Below are positions 11,170 to 24,087 of a stretch of 64,000 nucleotides of DNA, in pieces (the first letter of the stretch is position 1; each line of letters begins with the position of its first letter). The stretch lies in assembly GCA_004352715.1 (NCBI GenBank), contig SCFE01000090.1:62001-126000 (forward strand). Direction: 5' to 3'. Origin of the DNA: Hofstenia miamia. Taxonomy: Eukaryota; Xenacoelomorpha; Acoela. A program made the translations under genes and the position numbers. A model generated the notes under the pieces. It worked only from the letters and a program-made list of their open reading frames with translations. It did no database searches and had not been told where the DNA came from.

Positions 11170-12480
11170 TCATTATTACGACAGCAACAACAACAAAAAC
11201 ACTTTAATTACCCTGAGGGGGAGGGGTATTGACAGAAATCAAGAGGTTAATACAAATTGAAAGTTAGGTTTTCATTAAGCGTATTGTTGAATAGATCGTG
11301 TAGGCTCTTCCTAAGCGCAGACTTTTTGAGTTTTAATGTATCGAATTTGTAGGTGGCACTGAGTGTGTTGGCCAGTTTCACGACGCTTCTGAAATAGTTC
11401 TTTTCAGATATCTTCTTTCTGGTAGCAGAAACTTCGAATTGCACATTACTTGAAGATCGAGGTTTGTCCAAGCCAACATGAATGGGAAAATGATCTGCCG
11501 TCCAGCACATTTTTATGAATAATTATAAGTCGTAACGTTGAAATAGGACAATAATGGGATACAATCGATAATTGCTGGCTAGGGCAAAGGAAAACTGCTT
11601 TGTCAAAAACCCAATACAGGCAACGTCTATGAAAACTATCAAGCTTATGCAGGATGGCAAGTAAAATGCTGTATAAGGCTAGCCTTTACCGACTTGCTAG
11701 TTTGAGACGGAATATTGTGCTTTATCATATTAAAAGCATTTCTAGCCTTTTGAAGCTGCGTCAAGGCGTGTAGGTTTCTCAGTTGATGACAACTCAAAAT
11801 GTTGGCGGCAATAGAAAATAAGAAGTTGAGTCTTGGAAACATTAATAACCATGCCGTTAGACTGATTCCAGAATAAGAACCTTTGAATATCAACCATTAG
11901 AAGGTCATTGTTACTACCAAGAGCTTTACAGTCATCAGCGTATATAAAGCTCAGAGTTGATGAAACTATCAGGCTTATCATTGATAAACATAAGGAAAAG
12001 CAAGGGACCTAATATGCTCCTCTGAGGAATCCCGCTTGTCACTGCATCCTTTGGTGAGATATTCTCATCAATGATGACACATTGATAACGCTCAGATAAA
12101 TAAGACCGTAAGAACTTAATGAACTGATCATCCAAACCGAAAACCCGGAGTTTATGCAATAACAAATTCATGGGGAACACGATCAAAAGCCTTCAAGTAG
12201 TGAAAATAGACACAAAAACTGTCCTCGCTCTTATCTAAATGATTAAACACCTTGTCTAAGAAGACTAAAAGTTGGGTAACTATTGAGCGACCTTTCATAA
12301 ACCCATGCTGTTTTGACGAGAGGTTGGCGACTATCTTAGGATATAAGAAGTTGAAAATAATTCTCTCAAGGGGTAACTAGGCGCGAGGTAATAAACTTAT
12401 TCCGCGATAATTCTTGAAGAGCTTTTTATCGTTAGATTAGTGGATAGGCGTGATGAATGCAATTTATTTTGGAGATTCTA
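11170..12480 (-). pseudogene. LINE reverse transcriptase remnant, minus strand
   Basis: Reading down from 12,480: NYRGISLLPRA, then SSKQHGFMKGRSIVTQLL, a decayed motif A (FDRVPHEF), motif B as GIPQRSILGPLLFLMFIND (11,990-12,060), motif C as FIYADDCKAL (11,930-11,945), then VINVSKTQLLIF. The C-terminal end reads NYFRSVVKLANTLSATYKF (about 11,340-11,400). Several frameshifts separate these blocks. The C-terminus ends at about 11,250 and is followed by probable 3' untranslated sequence. Confidence 0.75.
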
Positions 12481-14729
12481 TTTTTCAAGAGAATTTTCCT
12501 TGTTAGTTCTTCAGTCACGGAAATATTATTCAATATTTGTTTATCATAAATGTCATTTGTTGTATACTAATTAATCGGATTCTGCGCGTTTTATCATTGT
12601 ATTTTCCAAGCCTCCTCTTATACTAAGTTTGTGCATCACCTCAATTCGTCTATAGATGTTTTTATCAATTCCTTTTTCAAGTTTGAAATAGAAATGTACA
12701 GTATATTATTGCAGTTGTGCAGGCGTATGGCAGAATTTTATTTTCCATTGGTTTTGGGTACTTCACTATCTCCGGTTTTTCAACGATTGATAACAGATTT
12801 TCAAATTTGTCAATATTTTCCATAATCGAAGTTAACGTTAAAGACGCTCTTCTGACAGTCGTCATACATCCACAAACAGCCCACAGTGTCTATATTAGTG
12901 TTCAATGGGGCAATCCAAATTAAATGTGCAATTTCATATATTTAAGTCATTCATGAAGTTTTTCTCGGTAAACTTAGAATATATCTACCATTTTTTAAGT
13001 CTTTAAAGTCACTTTGTACCTACTTTTAAAGCACATATAACAGCTTTTTTTATAGAATTAACGTATTTGATTAACTTCCAAATGGTTCTGATCAAGGCGT
13101 AATTTCAGAGCATGAATGTTCTTAGACCTTTGTTAATTGGTTATATTAGCTAGTTTTCGACTATAGTCTATTTTGCAATTTAATTATGCTTATCAGAAAT
13201 ACCGAGAATGTAGGCTAGAATGGCTTAGTGGTAGAATTACTGAATAGAAAATATACACAAAATTAAACAAAGTTTTGGGAATGAATTCTTAAATAATCCA
13301 CTATTATTTAGTTTAGATGTAATGTCAGCAATGGATTTCACAGGGAATATCAGTTGAATTCATGGAGCTAGTCTTGTAATAATTTGTTAGAAATAATTCA
13401 ATTTGTGATTTCACTCTTAGCAATGCTGTTAGCAGGGTATGAAGCCAAGCACAAATCACAGATTTATCAGAATCTATACAGTCATTGTTGCATTTTTTCT
13501 CGAAACATAAATTATGCAAACAGTTTAAATATAACTTTAATAGGCGACTAAATTATATGATTTAGCAGTTTGTTGTTATTTGGTATACCTTGAGGTTTTT
13601 ATATGGCAATAGTATGGTTTAAGTAACCTAGTTATTAATCCGTGTTTGAAGTATTTTACAATATCTTTCGATAATTAATCGATTGTAATTAAAAGTTTTC
13701 ATGTGCACAGAAAGCTTTCTATGTTATCTAGATTATTTTATTTGGACAATACTTTTTTAAGTATATACTAGAAATAATGATCGTAACATTAACCTCAGGT
13801 CTTTCTCTCGATAAATATTTTTTTCAAACCGAAATTACTATATTTCATATTCTTGAAATACTGGCAAAGATGGTTTTCATTTCAAACTACATATTATATT
13901 ACTGGCTCCTTTTTGATATCTGGAATTTATCCAAAACTATTGCGAAGCAGCTACAGACTATCTCAAATTCATTCCCGTTGCTAATTCAAACAAAGGCGGT
14001 CAGCTTCGTTATCATAATCCTTTATTGGGATGAAAACTTTTCAATGATGAATGCAATCATTTCTATTATTAACGAAAATCATACCAAATGTCTTTGCAAC
14101 AACTATCTATATATATTGTTTTGTATTAGGCTCGTTTGTTGAACTCATCAAGATTTCATACCACCAGGGGTGATCAGAAGCTCTCTTTGTCTTCGACTAG
14201 TCCTTATTGATCGTATCAAATTAATTGCTCTTTGAACATTGTTTGGCGAAAATTCGCAGATATTAAGTAATCAATTTTGCTCATTAATAATGAATGACTG
14301 TATTTAGCCGCTGAATGCAGACACTACAAAAATATAAAAATAAGTCAAGTTTTACGTCAGCGAGGACAGTCACAGGAAATAAAGTATTATATCCGATGTC
14401 TCATATTTTAGTTAAGAGCATACTTATGCAATATGTTATTAAATGCATACTTAGATAACTTTCTTGTGTAAATTGTTTCTTAATTGTTCTAGAGACTCCC
14501 GTAATTACCGAATACAGTTTACTCGTTATACCCTGGATCTATAAGTAGATTAAAATGATTTGTATATCTGTATGCGTTTCAATAAATATATTCTCATTTT
14601 TATGAGGGCATATATAACTAGAAGTCAAAACAACCGCGTAATAATGCTGTTCACCTCTATAGTTTGTATAAAAGTATAAATATATGACTTGATTAAATTT
14701 TGTATTTTATATTATTGACTAACTTTCAG
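12481..14729. other. Upstream region of CEP70, no gene recognised
   Basis: AT-rich with only short ORFs. The longest, plus strand 13,777-14,142 (121 codons), has no recognisable motif. The first CEP70 coding exon begins exactly at a splice acceptor (TTTCAG before the ATG), so at least one 5' non-coding exon and the promoter should lie in or beyond this stretch. I could not locate them. Confidence 0.4.
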
Positions 14730-14849
14730 ATGGATGATACGAAATTCACGATTGATACATCTTGCTTGACTGATTATTCATTTTCAAACATGCAGAATAT
14801 CGACACTAGTGCTCTTGATGACACGTTCTTGTCGTCTGATATTGATACG
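14730..14849 (+). CDS. CEP70: CEP70 coding exon 1
   Basis: Begins ATGGATGATACG directly after acceptor TTTCAG, so a 5' UTR intron precedes it. 40 codons, acidic and Ser/Thr-rich, ends ...DIDT at donor GTATGA. Phase 0. Confidence 0.75.
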
Positions 14850-17700
14850 GTATGATAGGCTAACGCAAAATTAAGCTGAGAGTATTGTGAATAATTTCAT
14901 TAACATATACGCATTCTATTGTCCTTTATCCTAACTGAACCTTATTAGTCACCATACTTGCGCATTTGTAATTTCGTAGTTGTGATCTAATCAACTTCTC
15001 ACCAAATTGTGATGTATTTGGGGGATTAATATTTTTTTCTATCACCTTATTTTTAGGAAGAAAGCCATTATAACCTTTGGCAAACGATAAATACGAAGCT
15101 TAAAACCAGAGGGTTCAATGAAATTGATACGGGTAATTTTTAATATGTAGTGTATACATTGATTTTTTATATTAGATCGGGTTCTTAATCTTGATTGTCA
15201 TACTACCAAGCAGTTTAGCAGTGTAATCATTAAACTCATTCGTGAAAATGATAAAAAACAAAGTGCTCTTCATGAGTTGAAATTCACTAATTCCAAGCTT
15301 ACGTAATTTTTATTTGTACTTTTGTATTTTCTCATTTTTTAGAGAAGATGTCGCCCGACAGAAGGAACTATCACTAAGAAGTCAAGCGAATCTCCGCGAT
15401 CTTGAAACACTTTTAGATAAACATAAAATTAAAATGAAGGTATGGGTTTTGATTTCGTAGAGTTTGCTATTTTATTAATTTTATACTAATTATTTAAGTA
15501 ATTTATTATATACTTTTTTATTGAAAGAAATAATGCATTGCTCTCTGGAGTATAGAATTGTCGATTTAAGCAAAAACGAATATGGAAAGTCGAATTTAAT
15601 ATATATATATATATTTGATTCTCAAAATCATCATCAGTAACAAATATTCGGGAAAAAATATTTATATTTGACTGCACTAGTATACATAATTACTGCATGC
15701 ACACTAGAATAAATTTAGTGTTATCATGCTTTGTTGCTTATTTAGTAATTGAGGTTTTTTATTTGCTTGATGATTGAAGTTTCGCTTATCTTAGGATATT
15801 GTGTTCTTAGTTGTATGTAAAAAATTATTTCTTTCGCTTGGTATTCTTTGGAATAGGCTTTTTATTTTGGAACATATCTTTAGTTTTATAAGCTGTAAAT
15901 ATAGGAACGATTTTTGTCCATTTTAAATGTGTGTTCATAGTTGTTATTTTTTTCTTTATATTTTTTAATTGGTTACATACATAAATTAGCTTTAAATATA
16001 TATGTTAGAACAAATTTGCGAAATCAACAATTATGCATAAATGTCAACAAATATTCATAATTGTTGATTTCGCAACAATTTTACATATTTGTTCACTGAT
16101 TACGACAATTATGCATGCTCGTCACTAAATCAACAATTATGCATAATTATTGAAAATATTAGCAACAAATATGCATAATTGTTGACATAATATTTATTAT
16201 CTATCAATAACATCAAACCTGCAACTCCTCTATACAGACAGCGTGTGATCGGATTACTATGTAAATTTATTTATCGTACTAAATTTGAGCATGTTAAAAG
16301 CAATATCAAAACAACATAATATTTATTATCTATCAATAACATATGAAATACATCAAACAAACAAGAAATATTTATTGTCACACAGAAGTATCTCTCAACG
16401 ATCAGTCAAACTTATTGCGACACATATTGCTACATCTGCATCGGCTATTGCATTTGGCACCATTTTTAAACACTTGCAAGAGTTGCTTTCGCAACTCTGT
16501 CCGCAGGTGATGCATGATTGCGCGGCATGGAAACCACTAGCAGTATTGTTCTGTTTCTGATTCAGATGCCTCATCGATTTCATCAGCACACGGTTCACTA
16601 TCATTGATTCCAAGAGCTTTCGCTAATTGTTCTTCCGTTTCGAGACATCCAGAGACATCCTCAGGTAAGTTCGATGCTGCAATCCCAAGATGTGGTTTTT
16701 GTCCGAACATCGCTTATCGTACGGCATGCAGCTGATGCCTGCGTGATAACGAGTATTTTTCTGCCACTGGACGAAACGAAGACCTTCCGACCATTTTGTT
16801 GTGTTGTTCTCCTTCTGCCAACAGGCCAAAATCCCTTTGATATCTTGGTTGGCGCGTTCGACTGAGTCTTGCGATTGAGAAGGACGAGGCTTTCTGTGGA
16901 CGAGACGACACTCTGACCAGATGTTAACGACTTCTTTGATGACCTGCCAAAAAAGTTACGTTTAGTTAAGTTACGTGTATCACCTTGTTTGCAAACTCCC
17001 GACCATTGTCCGACTGTAATACGTGGGGTGATCCTTTGTCACAAAATATGTTAACCAAATTATATATAATAAATATTATGTCAACAATTATGCATATTTG
17101 TTGCTAATATTTTCAACTATTATGCATAATTGTTGATTTAGTGACAAGTATGCATAATTGTCGTAATCAGTGAACAATTATGTAAAATTGTTGCGAAATC
17201 AACAATTATGAATATTTGTTGACATTTATGCATAATTGTTGATTTCGCAAATCTGTTCTAACATATACATTGATCTTGGTTTCATCAAGCTTTTCTATTT
17301 TATTGTTTTCATGGTCGTTTTTGTAAAATAAAGTATTTGAATATTTTTATATGAATTAGTGCGGATAACCATTATCTTCCAGTATTTTAAAAAACTTTGA
17401 TGTTCGTAATTTGAAGATGTAAGTTTAGCTCTATTAAACTCAGCTTTTATTGTATTTAACTTGTATGCTTTGTTACGATTATAATTGTAAGGAATAATCT
17501 TAGAATTTATCTTTTTTATCAAAAAAAGTTACATTGCACATTTGGAATAGGGGTCTCATTTCTTATATAGTTTTAGGTTTTTTCGAAAAAAGAATATTTT
17601 GGCCCCGTATCAATCGCCTTGTATATATTTTTTTGTATACAGCGCCCTATATATATATTTTAAGATTTTGCATCCAGTCTGTATATATATATATATACGA

Positions 17701-17740
<40 letters not shown>

Positions 17741-20700
17741 TGAAGTAATTTCAAGGATTTGGAAGATACCCAAGCCGTAGAAATCAGATCTGTATCAAAC
17801 AAACTTTATCAACTTCAAGATGAACATCAAGCAGTTCGTGGGAAATGTAAACAGTTGGAGATTGTTAACAAAAACCTTAAAGATGAAAATGAACGCTCTC
17901 AGCGCAAAATTATTGCTCTGCAAGAAACAGTATGCTTTTATAGATTAAAAATAGTATGCATGTATGATAAAATAATTTGGTTTTTATTTTCAATTCTATA
18001 AACCGAAGTATCCATCCACACATTTTACCATTAATAACAGCTACGAAAGTTTGGCTATCAAAATGAAAGCGAACTACATTTGTCAGTAGAATTACAATAA
18101 ATTATTCATTAAGGAAAATATTGGAAAGTGATGAGATTCTATAATATAATCTAGTCGTTGAATTTTTTAAAATCATTAAAACGCGATTAATGGCAACTTC
18201 ACAATTTAACTTATACTTTGAAATTTGAAATTTTATTAATATTGTGTTTTTTACATTTTATATAATGAACAGTGTGTGCAATGTGTGGATTTCTAGATAT
18301 GTTAATGTTTGTAAATACCAGAGTTGGAATAACGTTTTTTATTAATAAAAAACGTTTTAAACGTTTTTTCTATTAAAGACGGTGTTTTAAAACACCTGAG
18401 CAATTAATAAGAAAAAAACGACTTTAAGTGAAAAGCTTTAGTTTTGTTCATGACTGTTTGGACAAAGATCAATTATTGGAGTGAATCCCATAATGGTGAA
18501 TCCCCTTTCTATGGAAACAGAGCTTGGCACAAGCGTCATCAACGTCAGCCAATCAGATTCAAGCTGCGGCGGCGGCGATGTAATTCACTGTTCGCTTGAT
18601 ATGTTTAATTATACATTACATTACAAAATACAACTACAACTACAACAACTTCCAATGTTGTCATAATAAAAAACACTTTTAAAAAATATCAATAAAAAAC
18701 AGGTGTTTAAAAACGTATTTTTAAAGCAGGGGTGTTTTTTATTTGCCAACCCCGGTAAATACTTGCATATAGTCATGTATACAAATCTAGTAATATACTA
18801 CATATATAAAATACAAAAATATATCCATTTTTTGTTATTCTCTCTGAACGCACAATTTCGTTGTTTTTTTCAGCAACAACATTGACATTCTCCTTATTGA
18901 AATTTTAAACGCATATAGGGTTGCAACTTGTATATTACTATTTCCAAAACATTTTTTATATGCGCGCTTTTTAATGAATATCTAATAGCTTTGTTACCCC
19001 AATAATTTAAAGTTTGGTTTGCATCACATTAGTTGTTACACTAAAGGTGTATTGTATTCTTGTAAAACCACGTTTGGGAATATTTTATTTTTATTGCATA
19101 CATTATTTTGCAATCTGCTATCTACAATATGGCTAAAAGTTAGGGATAAATTGAATATACCGGATACCGGATAATTTGACTGCCGGATACCGGATATATG
19201 GCTTTGACAAGTGGGTCGGGTCGGGTCAACAACTAGCTAACAATTAAACTTATCGGGAGTTAGGCCAGGAAGTACATTAATTGAAATTGAATGAATATAT
19301 GTTTTAGTTCAAATGATTTAAAGCAGCATTAATTTTTAAGTTTTTTTCTTAATTTTAATGAAACATGCCAAAATATGACTTTTATGACATTTCAGCCACA
19401 AATATTACCGTATTTTTCAAAAGACAAAAATAAGACTTCATGTGACTTTATAACTTCCTATTTAACTGCACTACAGGTTTGAAAATCATCTAATTTAACG
19501 CAGACTGCAAAATAGACCAACAGAAAAAAATATGATTTTTATACCTTTTAGTTGCCTTAGTTATTAATGAAGAACATCCTCATTTCTCAATGAATATGAA
19601 CCTCTTGCGAATGAAAATAAATAAATATTAAATAGCCTACGTCCTGATATTTCAGAAAAACTTGTTTTGTTGCATGACAACTTCCATATCATCGAAAAAA
19701 TATAGCTTTTTCCACGAAAATTTCAGAATATGTTATCCGGTAAAAAGCGGTAATTTTAGTTAAATTTTGGTGGATCCATATCCGGTTGCATAATTGCAGA
19801 TTTTACCGGATACCGGAGTCCGACACATCCCTACTATATACAAGGTTGAATTTATGAAATGCTTTAATTTTTCCATTCAACCTCATTCAATGTTAAACGA
19901 ATTACCCCATTTTAAATTAATGTTTATCTAAAGATACAAACTTTTTGCAAATATAAGTTTGCAAATCTTTGGTTTTTAATTTTACATAGTAGTATAATCG
20001 TTTTTAACAAATTCTTATGGTATGGTTAAAGATAAATTTTGGAATCATTAGATTAAAATTCAATATTTTTATCACTTTAATAACAATTTCGTATTTAGGA
20101 AAATAAACGTAAAGAAGCTAGTAATAAAGTTTTCCAAAATTTCAGAGCTCGGCCTGCTAGAACTCAAAGCGCTTCTGATCAAAGGTATTACATTAATGAT
20201 AATTTCCTTAAATCAGTTATTTCTGGTTTGCCAATGTTTGAAAATGTATTTGTGTAATTTCAATTCCAAGTTATCAGAATATATAAAAGATTGCATGTCT
20301 GAGGCTAAAGCAATATTTCCTTACATAAAAATGAGATTCAAACAAATAACAGACTTTTTTTGTAATGTTTTAAACTCGGATTCTACCCCAGACGCGTATA
20401 CTCAAACTTCTTAATAGCGTTCAACTATTTCATAAATCGAAATCCTTTCTTAAACTGCTATCGCTTCCTAATAGCAAGTTACTTTAAATATGAGTCGTCA
20501 AGTAAAATTTTATTGCATGTATAGTGCTTTATTTACCGATATTATTAAATTCTTGTTTTGGGTTTAGCCCGCAAACTTTCATTCACATTCGAGCAAGTAC
20601 AAATCCTGAGATATCGCTTCGATTGAAACACAAGCGGCACATCTGTTCTGTTGGAATCTTTTAAAGTGATTTTTTTTTGAAGCGATAATAATATATGAAG

Positions 20701-23700
20701 TTTCTCTCAAATAAATTTTTTGGGTTGTTATAATTTAGTCATGCATGTGTTGTTTTTACTTTATTTTTCACACTACAAAATTAGATGAGTTTTCTTAATA
20801 TTGTGCAAGGATTTTCAAAGATCTGTGTTCAAATGTATAACAATTTTTTAGCAAGATAAGCTTTCTTTAGTTATTTTTCGACTAAAACATCTAATGTTTA
20901 ATATCTTTATTTGTTGGTCGGGGTTACTCAACCAGTCGACAGATTGAGTAAATGGACGATCTGCCTGCTGGCTGCTATAAAGACCCGAAAAACTATGTTG
21001 GAGTGTGGAACACTGAATGCAAAGCATCTAGTGATTAGAGACTCCGGTGGCACAAATAAAAACATGTAGGATCATAACGATCTGTGACACAGCAAAGCTG
21101 CCTCACAGGAAGGTACACCTAGTGTTGGCCTAGGCTTATCTCATGTGCCAGAAACAAACAGTCATCTCTGTATGACTGCCCCATGAGACGCACTCATTAA
21201 ACTGGCAACAATAGCAGTCTTGCCAATAGTATGCACAAAGTGCACATGATGGCACCTTCTTCCCTGGTATTTAACGTCAACTGTAGGTGCGCGACTCCGT
21301 AAAGTTGACGCGTCCGTCGAGTGTTAGTTGAGCGCCACTCTCTGGTTCGGCTTTCTCCTTTCAGCTTGGCCTTTCGAATCCCAATATCTATTATTATTTT
21401 CTACACCTTGCGTTTACATTTTACATATTTACAAATTTGCAAATATCCAACTAACATATACTACCTACTAATTGAATCATTTGTTGTATTATAAACTATT
21501 TTTCAAGCAAAAATTTAATGAATTTTTCAAATCTTGCAATTATGAAAATCCTGTAATTCTGGTATGAATTAATATTTATAAATAATTCTATGCTTTTGCT
21601 ATAAATTTTATTGTTTTACTCCTAACTAATAACTAATATATGCTAGGTAGTTATGAATTTCTGTAGGTGGATTTCAATGATTGAATCATTTCAAGATGAA
21701 ATTGATGAACTCAAAGGTAAATTGAAACGTGCCAGGTATTCAATATAAAACTTTCCAATCTCTCAACTAATTTAGAAATTCCGATGATAATTCCTCTGGT
21801 GCCCTGGATCAATTGAAACGAAAATACGACGTATTTTTTGTTGTTCTTTAATTCGGAGTTTCGAACTTATAAGCCGTGCGCAAGCGATACAACTTTTGTT
21901 GCTAAGCCAATTATAACGCGCAATGTGATAGGATTTTTGTGAAATAATTTGAATTCTTCCAATGTGATTTCTTATCTTATTTGGTTTCGCAACCAATGTA
22001 TCGTTTGCGCCCTACCATACTCACCAGCATTGCTTACTAGAGTTTTCTCCCTGGACTAAGCAAATTTATATAAAAAAACAAATTCCAAAAGTTCAACTTA
22101 ATTCATTTTCTCCGTACCTCCAATTATCTCTGTTATCGCTGTTATCAAATCATTAAGTAATGACTTCAATAGATTGATATATCCAATAATAAAAAAATTG
22201 TCAATTGTACATTTTGTAGATTAAGCACGTAGCAGATGCAGAATTTTCGGTTTGCGTTATTATTGTGACAAGCAATTGCTGTAAGAATTTTTTCACAATG
22301 GTTCAGCATCAAGTCGATATTCTGGTAAAACTGTATAAAGAAACTTTTCACCAACAAATAATGATAAATCATGAAATTCAAAACAGTCATTGCAAAGTGA
22401 TTTTCCAAAAAGGATTGCCACTTTGGCAATATATATTTAGTATATATTATATTTAGTAACTTTTCTTTTAGCAATTGGAGTCGGAGCTGCAAGATGCCAA
22501 TAACACCGTTAGTCGTTTAGAATCTTCAAGACAATTATCAAGTTTTCGTTACGACTCAAAGTATTATTTTATAATCGCGTAATTTTACAATCAGCAAATA
22601 GTTATTGATAGTTTGTTTATTTTTAAAACCAAGGACAATAGAGAAACTACTATTTTTTTTTCAACTTTCTATATATATATACAGGGTGAGTCATAAGTAA
22701 CGCAGGATTTTAATCAGGTAACATGAATGTATGTTTGTATATTAACTGCTGCATTTATTTTCATTTGATTGGTCCGTAAATGTAGTTATAAATATATGAG
22801 TTGTGTTAACATTGATAATATGGTAATTGAGAAACAAAACATTTATATAGACAAATAATATACACAAGTACTGTAGTTTATTATAGGTTTATAATAAGTG
22901 CTCTATGTGCCCACCGTCATTCTCAATCAAGTATTCTATTCGTTTGTCCAAATTTGCCATTGCTGCTGCGAACTCTTCCACTGTAAACCTAGAACACTCT
23001 TCACTAACACGTTGCTTTAACTCTTATAGTGTTGTTGGTGAATGTTTTGAAACACTCTTGATTTTAATGTTCCCCAGAACCAGTAATCCAAGCGATTGAT
23101 GTCTGGTGGTCTTGCTGGCCAGCCAACTGGAAATCCTCGAAAAATGACACGATCTTCTGTAAAAGTTTGTCTTAATTTTATCCGTGATAGTTGCCTTTTT
23201 ATGAGCCAATTGTGGGCAGACATGTGTCTGCAACATACCAAGATAATTTTCTTTGTTTATTGTTGTATCAAAGAAGAATGGTGTTGAACAAAATGATGAT
23301 GTGAACCCCAACCAAATACATACTTTAATGGGATGCAAACTTTTGGTTAGGGTGTGAGTTGGTTTCACTGTGCTCCATATCCGGCAATTATGTCTATTGA
23401 TATCTCCATTCATGTGCAAGTATGCTTCATCACTCCATAAAATTAGCTGTACTAAATTGCGATTACTGGAAAGCCAAATTGCAAAATTTACGCGCTTTTC
23501 TTTGTCATCTTCCGTAATTTCCTGTAATAAGCGTATTTTATAAGGATAGAGATTCAAATGAATGCGCAAATTGCGTTTGACACTATTTTGGGTAATACCA
23601 GTTTTCCTGCTTACAATTCTGGTAGATGTTGATCCAAATTGATTTTTCGTATCTTCCATGGCATTTTCCACTATTTGAACTCTAAAGGCCACTAGACATG

Positions 23701-24051
23701 GTCTTGTCCTTGGGGGGTATCATGTAGGCTGTACGTCGGCTCAAACTTTATCACCAGTCTTGTTACGCTTGTGCAATCACACGGATCTTAAACAATATTC
23801 CTTTCTTTCTTAAACATTCGTAAAGCAGCTTGTGGAATGTTGTTGCTGGCATAATAGCAGCGTAGTCTAGTTTCCAAATCAATTTCTGCACAACAAAATT
23901 CTAAATACAAAATCGTATCAATGTTAACACAACTCATATATTTATAACTACATTTACGGACCAATCAAATGAAAATATATGCAGTAGTTAATATACAAGC
24001 ATACATGCATATTACCTGATTAAAATCCTACGTTTCTTATCACTCACCCTG

Positions 24052-24087
<36 letters not shown>

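Noticed and set aside
13777-14142. 121-codon plus-strand ORF upstream of CEP70
   Set aside because: No motif, hydrophobic AT-driven composition, no splice context; likely chance in AT-rich DNA.
18481-18666. 61-codon ORF inside the hAT element at 18.3 kb
   Set aside because: Too short, no transposase motif; the element is non-autonomous.
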